This document shows, one piece after another, positions 46,591 through 55,181 of a stretch of DNA of 64,000 bases (position 1 is the first letter of the stretch; each line of letters begins with the position of its first letter). The stretch lies in the NCBI GenBank assembly GCA_037045055.1, contig JBAOHJ010000001.1, positions 248,001-312,000 on the forward strand. The letters run 5' to 3'. A program made the position numbers and the translations under genes. Source of the stretch: Phosphoribacter sp037045055 (GTDB lineage Bacteria; Actinomycetota; Actinomycetes; Actinomycetales; Dermatophilaceae). The notes below the pieces were generated by a model. It made no database searches and had not been told where the DNA came from. It was given only the letters and a program-made list of their open reading frames with translations.

Positions 46591-47672
46591 CAGTCCATCA
46601 CCGTCCAGCCCTTGGCGGTGAGCACCTCGGCCATCCGCTCGGCGTCCGCAGGCACGACCATGATCTCGGCCATCCCGAACGGTTGTCCCAGGCCGTGGTC
46701 GAGGGTGATCTCCTCGAGGTTGATGCCCGCCTCCCCCATGTCGGTGAGGATGCGCCCGAGCGCGCCGGGAGTGTCGGGGACCAGGACGGTGACCGGCACG
46801 TAGGCCGTGGGTGGCGCGCCGTGCTTGCCCGGGATCCTGGCCCGCCCGGCGTTGCCGTGGACGACGGTGGCGTTGACCACCGCCAGCGCCCCGTCCCGAT
46901 CGCCACCGTCGAGCTGGTCGAGGGCGGCGACCAGGGCCGCGAGCTCGGCCTGCACCTCGAGCAGGACGTCCCTGACGGCGCCGGCGTTGCCGGCAAGGAT
47001 CTGGGTCCACAGGCGGGGGTCACTCGCGGCGATCCGGGTGACGTCACGCACCCCCTGACCGGCCAGCGCGAGGGCCCGGTCGTCCAGGGAGCGCAACCGG
47101 GCGGCGACGACGCTGGCGACGACCTGGGGCAGGTGCGAGACCACCGCCACGGCGTCGTCGTGGGTCCGCGGGTCCATCGTCGAGACGACCGATCCGGCCG
47201 CCTGCGCCACCGCGGTGGCCAGCTGGACGGCATACGGGGTGCTCACCGGCGTCGGCACCACGACCCAGGCCCGCCCCTCGAACAGGTCCCCCCGCGCGGC
47301 GCCGGCCCCGTGCCGCTCGCGCCCGGCCATGGGGTGGGAGCCGACGTAGCGGGTGAGGTCGGCCCCGCGGCGGGCGAGCTCGTCGTGGACCACCGCCTTG
47401 ACCGAGGCGACATCCATGACGACGGCGGCCGGCCACCGCTGCAGCGAGTCGGCCACCACTTGCGCCGTGACGTCCGGGGGGGCGGCGACCACGACGAGCG
47501 TCGGGTCGGGGCTGGCCTCGGTGCGTCGCGCGCCGGCGTGCAGGTCCCTCGCCAGCCGTTCCGCGGTCGGTGAGGGGTCGCTCAGCTGCACCCGGAAGTC
47601 CTTACGAGACAGGGCGATCCCTAGGCTCGTGCCGATCAGGCCGGTGCCGAGGACCAGGACGTCTCTGCTCAC
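46590..47672 (-). CDS. tyrA: Prephenate dehydrogenase with ACT domain
   Basis: A 360-residue TyrA. The NAD-binding loop is GTGLIG at 9-14, the active-site HPMAGRERHG follows, and a C-terminal ACT domain (VTVLVPDTPGALGRILTDMGEAGINLEEI) suggests tyrosine feedback. It makes 4-hydroxyphenylpyruvate from prephenate. GTG 47672 is chosen because it gives the standard MSRDVLVLGTG opening; the frame upstream is open but not conserved. Confidence 0.9.
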   Translation of the reverse strand: MSRDVLVLGTGLIGTSLGIALSRKDFRVQLSDPSPTAERLARDLHAGARRTEASPDPTLVVVAAPPDVTAQVVADSLQRWPAAVVMDVASVKAVVHDELARRGADLTRYVGSHPMAGRERHGAGAARGDLFEGRAWVVVPTPVSTPYAVQLATAVAQAAGSVVSTMDPRTHDDAVAVVSHLPQVVASVVAARLRSLDDRALALAGQGVRDVTRIAASDPRLWTQILAGNAGAVRDVLLEVQAELAALVAALDQLDGGDRDGALAVVNATVVHGNAGRARIPGKHGAPPTAYVPVTVLVPDTPGALGRILTDMGEAGINLEEITLDHGLGQPFGMAEIMVVPADAERMAEVLTAKGWTVMD

Positions 47673-47733
47673 ACGGTCAAGGCTATCGAGCGGACGCGGC
47701 GGCCCCGGCAACCGACCGATCCGACCCGAGCGG

Positions 47734-48633
47734 TCAGAGGCCGGCGACGGCATGGAGCTTGCCGACCTCCTGGCGAGTCAACCGCCTGGTGCGACCGGGC
47801 TTGAGGTCGCCGAGCGCGATCGGGCCCACCTGGGTGCGCACCAGCGAGACGACTGGGTGCCCGACGGCGGCCAGCAGCCGGCGTACCACGTGCGTGCGGC
47901 CCTCGTGCAGGACCACCTCGACCAGGGCCCGCCCGGCGGTGGAGTCCAGCAACCGGAAGGAGTCCACCGCGACCGGCCCGTCGTCGAGCTCGACGCCGGC
48001 CCGCAACCGCCGGCCCAGGTCGCGCGGGATCGGCCCGGGCACCTGGGCGACGTAGGTCTTGGTCACCCCGTATGCCGGGTGTGCCAGCCGGTGGGCCAGC
48101 TCGCCGTCGTTGGTGAGCAGCAGCAGTCCCTCGGTGTCGGCGTCGAGTCGACCGACGTGGAAGAGCCGCTCGGGCCGGCCGCCGACGAAGTCGGCGATCG
48201 AGGCCCGGCCCAGGTCGTCGCTCATCGTGGAGACGACGCCGGCCGGCTTGTTGAACGCGAGGTAGACCTTCGACTCGTCCAGCGCCACCCGCTCGCCGTC
48301 GACGTGGACCGCCTGGCGGGTCGGGTCGACCCGCACGCCCAGCTCGGTGACCACCTGCCCGTCGACGCTGACCCGCCCGGCCGCGATCAGCCCCTCACAC
48401 GCGCGTCGAGACCCCAATCCCGCCGCGGCGAGCAGCTTCTGCAGGCGTATCCCGTCGGGGTCGTGGACGTCGACGTCCGACCGGCCCCGGGCGGCCGCCG
48501 TGGGCGAGGCGGGCGTCGAGCGGGGCGGGGGCGGCGTCGACGCGGGCGGCGCGGGACGCGCCCCGGAGGCCGGCCGCGGCCCGGTGGGCCGAGGTCGCCG
48601 AGGGCCGCCGCGGCGGCCGGGCGGGGGGGTCAT
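47734..48633 (-). CDS. 23S rRNA pseudouridine synthase RluB-like
   Basis: A 299-residue RsuA/RluB-family pseudouridine synthase. An N-terminal Pro/Arg-rich tail leads to an S4 RNA-binding domain (IRLQKLLAAAGLGSRRACEGLI). The catalytic Asp is in the HVGRLDADTEGLLLLTNDGEL motif, and EGRTHVVRRLLAAVGHPV follows. It would modify 23S rRNA. The ATG overlaps the scpB stop by 4 nt. RluB versus RluE or RluF cannot be settled. Confidence 0.88.
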   Translation of the reverse strand: MTPPPGRRGGPRRPRPTGPRPASGARPAPPASTPPPPRSTPASPTAAARGRSDVDVHDPDGIRLQKLLAAAGLGSRRACEGLIAAGRVSVDGQVVTELGVRVDPTRQAVHVDGERVALDESKVYLAFNKPAGVVSTMSDDLGRASIADFVGGRPERLFHVGRLDADTEGLLLLTNDGELAHRLAHPAYGVTKTYVAQVPGPIPRDLGRRLRAGVELDDGPVAVDSFRLLDSTAGRALVEVVLHEGRTHVVRRLLAAVGHPVVSLVRTQVGPIALGDLKPGRTRRLTRQEVGKLHAVAGL

Positions 48634-49256
48634 CCGCGGGCGCTCTCGGCGATCTCGTCGAGCAGTTCGGCCTCGGGCAGGAAGGGCGCCAGCGGCGGTA
48701 GCTCGTCGAGGGAGTTGATGCCGAGCCGGGCGAGGAAATAGGGGGTGGTCCCGTAGAGCACCGCCCCGCCCTCCCCCTCGCCCTGCTCCTCGACCAGACC
48801 GCGGGCCACCAGGGTGCGCACCACGCCGTCGACGTTGACCCCGCGCACCGCGCCGATCCGCCCCCGGGACACCGGCTGCCGGTAGGCGATGACCGCCAGC
48901 GTCTCCAGCGAGGCCTGGGTGAGCCTGGCCTGGGCGCCGTCCAGCAGGAACCTCTCCACCACCGGCGCGTAGTCGGCGCGGCTGTAGACCCGCCAGCCGC
49001 CCCCCATGTTGCGCACGGTGAAGCCGCGCTGCGCCGCGGCGTACTCGGCCTCGAGGTCGGTGAGGATGGCCAGCACGTCCGGCACCGGCAGGCCCAACGC
49101 GGTCGCGAGAGTCATCTCGGCGACGGGCTCGTCGACGACCATGAGCACGGCCTCGACGGCCGCCCGTGCGCCGCCGGGCAACGACGCGACGGTGAGGGGC
49201 TCCGGCTCGTGCGGACCGTCGGTCGCGGCCTGGGCGGCGTCGGTCGGCTCACTCAT
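48630..49256 (-). CDS. scpB: Segregation and condensation protein B
   Basis: A 208-residue ScpB with two winged-helix domains. AVEAVLMVVDEPVAEMTLATALGLP opens it and TQASLETLAVIAYRQPVSRGRIGAVRGVN is the conserved second block. With ScpA it links the SMC heads in the bacterial condensin. Acidic tails flank the fold. It overlaps scpA by 8 nt and the pseudouridine synthase by 4 nt. Confidence 0.94.
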   Translation of the reverse strand: MSEPTDAAQAATDGPHEPEPLTVASLPGGARAAVEAVLMVVDEPVAEMTLATALGLPVPDVLAILTDLEAEYAAAQRGFTVRNMGGGWRVYSRADYAPVVERFLLDGAQARLTQASLETLAVIAYRQPVSRGRIGAVRGVNVDGVVRTLVARGLVEEQGEGEGGAVLYGTTPYFLARLGINSLDELPPLAPFLPEAELLDEIAESARG

Positions 49257-50214
49257 CGAGTCCTCCTGGCTGGTGCGGTATACCCCCGGTCGCGCTGCCG
49301 CGGGCCGGCGCGGCGGCCTGGCTCGGGTCGGGCGCCGAGGTGCCCTCGGCGTCGAACTCGGCGCCGGCGCCGCGGCCCCAGTCGTCGGCGGCGCCCACGT
49401 CGGGGCCGGTCCACCGCACGGTCAGCTCGCCCAGGGCCTGGGCCTGCTCGAAGGCGACGGCGGACTCCTTGTACAGCTCCAGCAGGGCCAGGAACCGGGC
49501 GACGATGACCATGGTGGCATCGGCGTCGGCCACCAGGGACCGGAACGAGCAGGACCGGTCGCGGCGCAGTCGGGCGACCAGCAGGACCGCCTGGTCGCGG
49601 ACACTGACGGCGGGGACGTGCAGGTGGTCCAGGCCCACCGTCGCGGGAGTCCGAGCCACCATGGCCCGGGCCGCGACGATCGCCAGCTGCTCGGGCGTGA
49701 CGTTCATGACCAGCTCGGGCAGCAGGGTGCGCAGGTGCGGGTCCAGCCCGGCCTGGCGGGCGGTCATCCGCCCGGTCGCGGCGAACCGCTGCGCGAGGGT
49801 CGCGGCCACCTGCTTGAACGCCCGGTACTGCAGCAGGCGGGCGAACAGCAGGTCGCGGGCCTCGATGAGCGCCAGGTCCTCCTCGTCCTCGGGACCGCTG
49901 GCCGGCAGCAGCCGGGCGGCCTTGAGGTCCAGCAGGGTGGCCGCGACGAGGAGGAACTCCGACGCCTGGGACAGGTCCCACGCCGCGTCGGACTCGCGTG
50001 CCTCGCGCAGGTGCCCGATGAACTCGTCCGTGACCTGCGCCAGGGCGATCTCGGTGATGTCCAGCCGGTGTTTGGCGATGAGCCCCAGCAGCAGCTCGAA
50101 CGGCCCCTCGAACACGTCGAGGTGCACCTGGAACGGCGTCGCCGCGGCCCGACGGGTCAGCACGCCGCCGGGGGCCTGCACGGTGGGCGGGGGGCTGTGC
50201 CGGGGGTCGGACAC
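49249..50214 (-). CDS. scpA: Segregation and condensation protein A (kleisin)
   Basis: A 321-residue kleisin. The N-terminal FQVHLDVFEGPFELLLGLIAKHRLDITEI is the most conserved ScpA segment, and the SEFLLVAATLLDLKAARLLP helix follows. The C-terminal winged-helix part is followed by an Ala/Asp-rich low-complexity tail. It starts at GTG 50214, 22 nt after the parA stop. Confidence 0.93.
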   Translation of the reverse strand: MSDPRHSPPPTVQAPGGVLTRRAAATPFQVHLDVFEGPFELLLGLIAKHRLDITEIALAQVTDEFIGHLREARESDAAWDLSQASEFLLVAATLLDLKAARLLPASGPEDEEDLALIEARDLLFARLLQYRAFKQVAATLAQRFAATGRMTARQAGLDPHLRTLLPELVMNVTPEQLAIVAARAMVARTPATVGLDHLHVPAVSVRDQAVLLVARLRRDRSCSFRSLVADADATMVIVARFLALLELYKESAVAFEQAQALGELTVRWTGPDVGAADDWGRGAGAEFDAEGTSAPDPSQAAAPARGSATGGIPHQPGGLDE

Positions 50215-50236
50215 GGCGCGTGGTCGTCGGGCCGGG

Positions 50237-51121
50237 TCAGGCCGCGTCGCCGCGGGCGATGAGCTCGCGGGCCAGCTGCCGGTATGCCGCGGCCGCCGTG
50301 TGCCCGGACGCGTAGGTCGTGATCGGCTCGGCGGCCAGGGTGGCGTCCGGGAACTTCACGGTGCGGGCGATGACGGTGTGGAACACCCGGTCGCCGAAGT
50401 GGTCGACGACCGAAGCGACGACCTCGCGGCTGTGCAGGGTCCGACCGTCGTACATCGTCGCGAGGATGCCGTCGATGCGCAGGCGCGGGTTGAGCCGGTC
50501 GGTGATCTTCTCGATGGTCTCCACGAGCAGGGCCACCCCGCGCATGGCGAAGAACTCGCACTCCAGCGGGATGATCACGCCGTGCGCCGCGGTGAGGGCG
50601 TTCACGGTGAGCAACCCCAAGGAGGGCTGGCAGTCGATGAGCACGACGTCGTAGTCGTCCAGGACCGGGCGCAGCGCCCGGGACAGGATCTGCTCGCGGG
50701 CGACCTCGCCGACCAGCTGGACCTCGGCCGCGGAGAGGTCGATGTTGGCGGGGATGACGTCGAGGTTGTCGGTGCGGGTCGCCGTGATGACCTCGCGCAC
50801 GTCCTGCGTGCGGTCGGTGAGCAGGGTGTAGACGGTGAGGTCGAGGTCGTTGGCGCGCACCCCGAGCCCGACCGACAGGGCCCCCTGCGGGTCGAAGTCG
50901 ACGAGCAGCACCTTGCGCCCCAACTCGGCCAGGGCCGCGCCGAGGTTGATCGTCGTCGTGGTCTTGCCGACCCCGCCCTTCTGGTTGCACATGGCGATGA
51001 CGCGGGCCGGGCCGTGCTGGGTCAGCGGCTCCGGCTGCGGGTACTGCGGCAGGGGACGCCCGGTCGGCCCCAGCGCGGGCGCCGCAGGCGGCTGGCCGGC
51101 GGGGTCCAGGTCGGTGCTCAC
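50237..51121 (-). CDS. ParA-family partition ATPase (Soj-like)
   Basis: A 294-residue ParA/MinD-type ATPase. The deviant Walker A KGGVGKTTT is at residues 48-56 and the Walker B-type DVVLIDCQPS is further on. A Pro-rich 38-residue N-terminal part precedes the domain. No ParB is next to it; the gene lies beside scpAB, as in other actinobacteria where this ParA is separate from the origin-linked parAB. Start GTG 51121. Confidence 0.9.
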   Translation of the reverse strand: MSTDLDPAGQPPAAPALGPTGRPLPQYPQPEPLTQHGPARVIAMCNQKGGVGKTTTTINLGAALAELGRKVLLVDFDPQGALSVGLGVRANDLDLTVYTLLTDRTQDVREVITATRTDNLDVIPANIDLSAAEVQLVGEVAREQILSRALRPVLDDYDVVLIDCQPSLGLLTVNALTAAHGVIIPLECEFFAMRGVALLVETIEKITDRLNPRLRIDGILATMYDGRTLHSREVVASVVDHFGDRVFHTVIARTVKFPDATLAAEPITTYASGHTAAAAYRQLARELIARGDAA

Positions 51122-51180
51122 GGCGGTCGCTCCCGGGCGGTCGACGGTCGGTCAGCGTCGCGCTGATCCCTGCGACCTTA

Positions 51181-52110
51181 TCAGCGCGCCCGCGGGTGAG
51201 CCTCGGCGTAGACCTCGCGCAGCCGGGCCACGGTGACCAGGGTGTAGATCTGCGTCGTCGTCACCGAGGCGTGCCCGAGCAGCTCCTGGACGACGCGCAC
51301 GTCCGCCCCGCCGTCCAGCAGGTGGGTGGCGAACGAGTGTCGCAGGGTGTGCGGCGAGACATGCCCGGCCAGGTCGGCCCGCTGCGCCGCCGCCCGCAGG
51401 GCCGCCCAGGCGCTCTGCCGGCTCAACCGCCCGCCGCGGGCGCCGAGGAACAGCGCCGGCGTGCCCCGCCCGCGGGTGGCCAGGGTCGGGCGGGCCTGGA
51501 CGAGGTATGCCGCGACCGCCTCGCGCGCGAGTCGGCCCACCGGGACGATCCGCGCCTTAGCGCCCTTCCCGACCAACCGCACGGTGCCTTCGTCCAGGTC
51601 GAGGTCGTCAACGTCGAGGCCGACCGCCTCGGAGATCCGGGCCCCCGCACCGTAGAGCACCTCGACGAGGGCCCGGTCGCGCAGGGGCAGCGGCGGGTCG
51701 CCCACCGAGGCCGCCGCGATGAGCCGCTCGACCTGCTCGACCCCGATGGCCTTGGGCAGGCGCATCGGGGTCTTCGGGGGGGCCACGCCGGCCGCCGGGT
51801 CGGCTCGGGTCACCCCCTCGGTGGCCAGGAACCGGTGCAGTCCGCGGACCGCGACGAGCGTGCGGGCGGCCGAGGCCGCCGACAGCGCCGGCCGGTCGGT
51901 CCGCGGCTCGCGCAGGTCGGTCAGGAAGTCGACGACGTGTCTCTCGGTGACCGCCCCCGGTGCGTCCACGCCGAGCTGCTCGAGGAACTGCAGGTAGCGA
52001 TCGAGGTCCCGGCGGTAGGACACCAGGGTGTTGCGGGCGGCCCCCCGCTCGACGGCCAGGTGGTCCAGCCAGCCGCGCGCCTCGCGGGCCATCCGGCCTG
52101 GCGACGCCAT
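51181..52110 (-). CDS. xerD: Tyrosine recombinase XerD
   Basis: A 309-residue tyrosine recombinase of XerC/XerD size. The SAM-like N-terminal domain (RGWLDHLAVERGAARNTLVSYRRDL) is followed by the catalytic set: Arg in YGAGARISEAVGL, HTLRHSFATHLL and LLGHASVTTTQIYT with His and Tyr. It resolves chromosome dimers at dif with its partner. The placement beside parA-scpAB and the single-copy context fit XerD better than a phage integrase. ATG 52110 has AAGGAG 6 nt before it. Confidence 0.91.
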   Translation of the reverse strand: MASPGRMAREARGWLDHLAVERGAARNTLVSYRRDLDRYLQFLEQLGVDAPGAVTERHVVDFLTDLREPRTDRPALSAASAARTLVAVRGLHRFLATEGVTRADPAAGVAPPKTPMRLPKAIGVEQVERLIAAASVGDPPLPLRDRALVEVLYGAGARISEAVGLDVDDLDLDEGTVRLVGKGAKARIVPVGRLAREAVAAYLVQARPTLATRGRGTPALFLGARGGRLSRQSAWAALRAAAQRADLAGHVSPHTLRHSFATHLLDGGADVRVVQELLGHASVTTTQIYTLVTVARLREVYAEAHPRAR

Positions 52111-52139
52111 GAGGGCTCCTTCGCCGTCCCGCCCGACGG

Positions 52140-53486
52140 TCAGCCGACCCGGCTGACCGTCGGGCGCAGGTCCTGCGCCGGTGGGGACCACCGCGTCGCG
52201 TCGGCGTCGACCTGCTCGCCGGTGCGGATGTCCTTGACCTGGTCGCCGCCCTGGGGCCCCGCGCCCGGGAACCAGACGAACGGCATCCCCCGCCGATCGG
52301 CATACCGGATCTGCTTGCCGAACCGCGCCGCCGACGGTGCGACCTCGCACGGGATCCCGCGGGCCCGCAGCGCCGCGGCGACCGACCCCGACCGGGGTCG
52401 CTCCGGCTCGGAGGCGACCGCGACCAGCACGCAGGCCGGGGTGGCGCGGCTGGCCCGGACCAGCCCCTGCCCGAGCAGCAGCCCGAGCAGTCGGGACAAC
52501 CCGATGGAGATCCCCACCCCCGGATAGGTGGTGCGCCCGTCGCTGGCCAGCGCGTCGTAGCGCCCGCCGGAGCAGAAGGACCCCCACGACTCGTAGCCGA
52601 CCAGCTGGGTCTCGTAGACGGTGCCGGTGTAGTAGTCCAGCCCGCGGGCGATCCGCAGGTCCGCGACCAGCGCCCCGGGCGCCTCGGCCAGCCCGGCGGC
52701 GATGACCTGGGCGAGCGACCCGAGCCCCGCGTCGAGCGTCGGGTGCTCGACGCCCAGGGCCCGCACCGCGTCGACGAAGGCGAGGTCGGCGGTGCGGATG
52801 GCGGCCAGGTCGAGGCACCGCTGGGCCTGTTGCGCCGACGCCCCCTGCGCGACCAGCAGGCCACGCACGGCGTCCGGGCCGATCTTGTCGAGCTTGTCGA
52901 CCGCGCGCAGCGTGCCGGCGACGTCGGTCAGGCCGATGCCCAGGTAGAACCCCTCGCAGATCTGGCGGTTGTTGACCTGCACGACGAACGGCCCGATCGG
53001 CAGCCGGCGCAGCGCGTCGATGACCACCAGCGGCATCTCGGCCTCGAAGTGCGGGGCGAGCGAGCCGACGTCGACGACGTCGATGTCGCACTGGGTGAAC
53101 TCCCGGTAGCGTCCCTCCTGCGGGCGCTCCCCTCGCCACACCCGCTGGATCTGGTACCGGCGGAACGGGAAGGCCAGCCGCCCGGCATGCTCGAGGGTGT
53201 AGCGCGCGAACGGCACGGTGAGGTCGAAGTGCAGCCCGAGCGCCGCCTCGGACCGCTGCGCGTCCTGCCCCCCACCCAGGCGGGCCACGCCGTAGATCTC
53301 CTTGTCCGCATCGCCCCCCTTGCCCAGCAGCCGCTCGACCGGCTCGACGGCCCGCGTCTCGATCGAGGCAAACCCGTGCAGCTCGAACACCTCGCGGATG
53401 ACGTCGAGGAAGTGCTGCTCGACGATGCGCTCCGCGGGCAGGAGCTCCGGGAACCCGCTGATCGGGGTGACCTTGGCACTGCTCAC
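52140..53486 (-). CDS. hisS: Histidyl-tRNA synthetase
   Basis: A 448-residue class II synthetase. The N-terminal GFPELLPAERIVEQHFLDVI, motif 2 region IQRVWRGERPQEGRYREFTQCDIDVV and motif 3 region FCSGGRYDALA with GISIGLSRLLGLL are all present, and the C-terminal anticodon domain starts about at LVAVASEPERP. The 448 residues are a full-length enzyme. A GGTATGCC hairpin lies just upstream. Confidence 0.93.
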   Translation of the reverse strand: MSSAKVTPISGFPELLPAERIVEQHFLDVIREVFELHGFASIETRAVEPVERLLGKGGDADKEIYGVARLGGGQDAQRSEAALGLHFDLTVPFARYTLEHAGRLAFPFRRYQIQRVWRGERPQEGRYREFTQCDIDVVDVGSLAPHFEAEMPLVVIDALRRLPIGPFVVQVNNRQICEGFYLGIGLTDVAGTLRAVDKLDKIGPDAVRGLLVAQGASAQQAQRCLDLAAIRTADLAFVDAVRALGVEHPTLDAGLGSLAQVIAAGLAEAPGALVADLRIARGLDYYTGTVYETQLVGYESWGSFCSGGRYDALASDGRTTYPGVGISIGLSRLLGLLLGQGLVRASRATPACVLVAVASEPERPRSGSVAAALRARGIPCEVAPSAARFGKQIRYADRRGMPFVWFPGAGPQGGDQVKDIRTGEQVDADATRWSPPAQDLRPTVSRVG

Positions 53487-53504
53487 CGGGCGATCATGTC
53501 AGAA

Positions 53505-53544
53505 CCGGTATGCCGGGCTGCCGTCGCGCGCCGCGGCATACCGG
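53505..53544. repeat. Inverted pair of the GGTATGCC motif (hairpin)
   Basis: Arms CCGGTATGCCG (53505-53515) and CGGCATACCGG (53534-53544) with an 18-nt loop, 8 nt after the metallo-hydrolase stop and before hisS. It is terminator-shaped without a U tract, like the hairpin at 39881-39912. Confidence 0.85.
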
Positions 53545-53552
53545 CGCCGGTG

Positions 53553-54251
53553 TCAGCGCGTCTGCAGCATCCGCAGGAAGGGGTTGGAGCCGCGCTCGGC
53601 GCCGATCGTCGTCGCCGGCCCGTGCCCGGGCAGCACCAACCGGTCGTCGGGCATCGGCAGGATCAGCTCGCGCAGCGACCGCATCATCGTGGGCTCGTCG
53701 CCGCCGGGCAGGTCCGAGCGCCCGATCGACCCGGCGAAGAGCACGTCACCGGTGACCACGGTGCTGGCCACCTGCCCACGGGCCTGGTCGGGCACGTCGT
53801 CGAGGACGAACATCACCGATCCCTCGGTGTGCCCGGGGGCATGTACGACGGTGAGGTCCAGACCGACGAGCGAGATCGTCTGCGCGTCGACGATCTCCAC
53901 GACGTCCTCCGGCTCGGCCCAGGTCGCCTTGGCGCCGAACTGCGCCTCCATCATCCCGACCATCATCGGGTCGAGGTCGAAGAACGGGTCGCGCAGCCGG
54001 TAGCGGTCCTCGCCGTGCAGGTATGCCGCGAGCGTGCCGCCGCAGACCGGGGTCACCGAGTAGACGTGGTCCAGGTGGCCGTGTGTGAGCAGCACGGCGG
54101 CGGGGCGCAGGCCGAACTCCGCGAACACCTCGCCCAACGTGTCGACCACGCCGATGCCCGGGTCGACGACGAGGCATTCCTCGCCGAGCTGGGTCGCCAG
54201 CACGAAGCAGTTGGTGTCGAACGCGGCGGCCGGGAACCCGATGGCAAGCAC
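53553..54251 (-). CDS. Metallo-beta-lactamase-fold hydrolase (glyoxalase II-like)
   Basis: A 232-residue MBL-fold hydrolase. The HGHLDH metal motif is at H57-H62, with VVHAPGHTEGSVMF, TGDVLFAGSIGRSDLP and VLPGHGPATTIGAER following. This is the hydroxyacylglutathione-hydrolase-like group, which in glutathione-free bacteria acts on other thioesters. It is placed between ppi and hisS as in other actinobacteria. Start GTG 54251. Confidence 0.87.
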   Translation of the reverse strand: MLAIGFPAAAFDTNCFVLATQLGEECLVVDPGIGVVDTLGEVFAEFGLRPAAVLLTHGHLDHVYSVTPVCGGTLAAYLHGEDRYRLRDPFFDLDPMMVGMMEAQFGAKATWAEPEDVVEIVDAQTISLVGLDLTVVHAPGHTEGSVMFVLDDVPDQARGQVASTVVTGDVLFAGSIGRSDLPGGDEPTMMRSLRELILPMPDDRLVLPGHGPATTIGAERGSNPFLRMLQTR

Positions 54252-54385
54252 GCAGCGAGCCTAGCCGGGTGGGGTTCGTCACGGTCTCGTGATCCACGCG
54301 ATGCGGGCGGCGCACTGTCGGCTTCTCTACACTGAGCGCTCGCAGGCCACGTCGGCCGCCGAAGGTGTCGGGAGGGTCCGGTTTC

Positions 54386-55177
54386 GTGCGTGACAAGCAG
54401 TCGGTGCTGGCAGTGCTGGGCGTGCTGCTCGTCGTCGTCGGGTTCGTGTGGGTGGCCAACCGGTTGACCGCCAAGCCCGCGCCGGTGGCGCAGGCCACCC
54501 CCGACCCCTCGGCCAGCGCCTCCGACGCGCCCTCCGCGTCCGAGTCGGCCCCGCCGACCGCCACGCCGACGCCGACACCCACCCCGACGACCCTGCCGGG
54601 ATGCACCCCGGTGCCCGCCCTGCAGACCTCCCCGAAGAAGTTCTCGACGCCGCCGGACGTGGAGGCGGTGCGTGGCAGGGCTTTCGTCGCGACGATCACG
54701 ACCAACTGCGGCCCGATCACCGTCGAGCTCGACGGCGCCAAGGCGCCCGCGACGGTGTCCTCGTTCGTCAAGCTGGCCACCGAGGGCTACTGGGCGCCCA
54801 GCCCCTGTCACCGGCTGACCACGGACACCGACCAGCTGTGGGTGCTGCAGTGCGGCGACCCGACCGGCACCGGCAGCGGCCCCGGGCCCGGCTACCACTT
54901 CGGCATCGAGAACGCCCCGGCCGACGGCAGCTACCCCCGCGGCACCCTGGCCATGGCCCGCACCAGCGACCCGAACAGCAACGGCGACCAGTTCTTCATC
55001 ACCTACAAGGACACCACCCTGCCGGCGTCGACCGGCGGCTACAGCATCTTCGGCAGGGTCACCTCGGGCATGGAGATCGTGGACCGGGTCGCCGCGGCCG
55101 GGGTGAGCCCGACCGACTCGATGACCCCGATGGCCCAGATCAGCATCCTGTCCGTCGCCGCGACACCGAAGGGCTGA
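54386..55177 (+). CDS. Membrane-anchored cyclophilin-type peptidyl-prolyl isomerase
   Basis: A 263-residue protein: a short N-terminus, one membrane span (VLAVLGVLLVVVGFVWVANRL), a Pro/Ser/Thr/Ala linker, then a cyclophilin domain with GPITVELDGAKAPATVSSFVKLA and NSNGDQFFITYKDTTLP. It would act on the outside of the membrane in folding secreted proteins. GTG 54386 has GGGAGGG about 10 nt before it; an in-frame GTG at 54365 is the alternative. The usual active-site Arg (FHRV in cyclophilins) is CHRLTT here. Confidence 0.87.
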   Translation: MRDKQSVLAVLGVLLVVVGFVWVANRLTAKPAPVAQATPDPSASASDAPSASESAPPTATPTPTPTPTTLPGCTPVPALQTSPKKFSTPPDVEAVRGRAFVATITTNCGPITVELDGAKAPATVSSFVKLATEGYWAPSPCHRLTTDTDQLWVLQCGDPTGTGSGPGPGYHFGIENAPADGSYPRGTLAMARTSDPNSNGDQFFITYKDTTLPASTGGYSIFGRVTSGMEIVDRVAAAGVSPTDSMTPMAQISILSVAATPKG

Positions 55178-55181
55178 GGCC

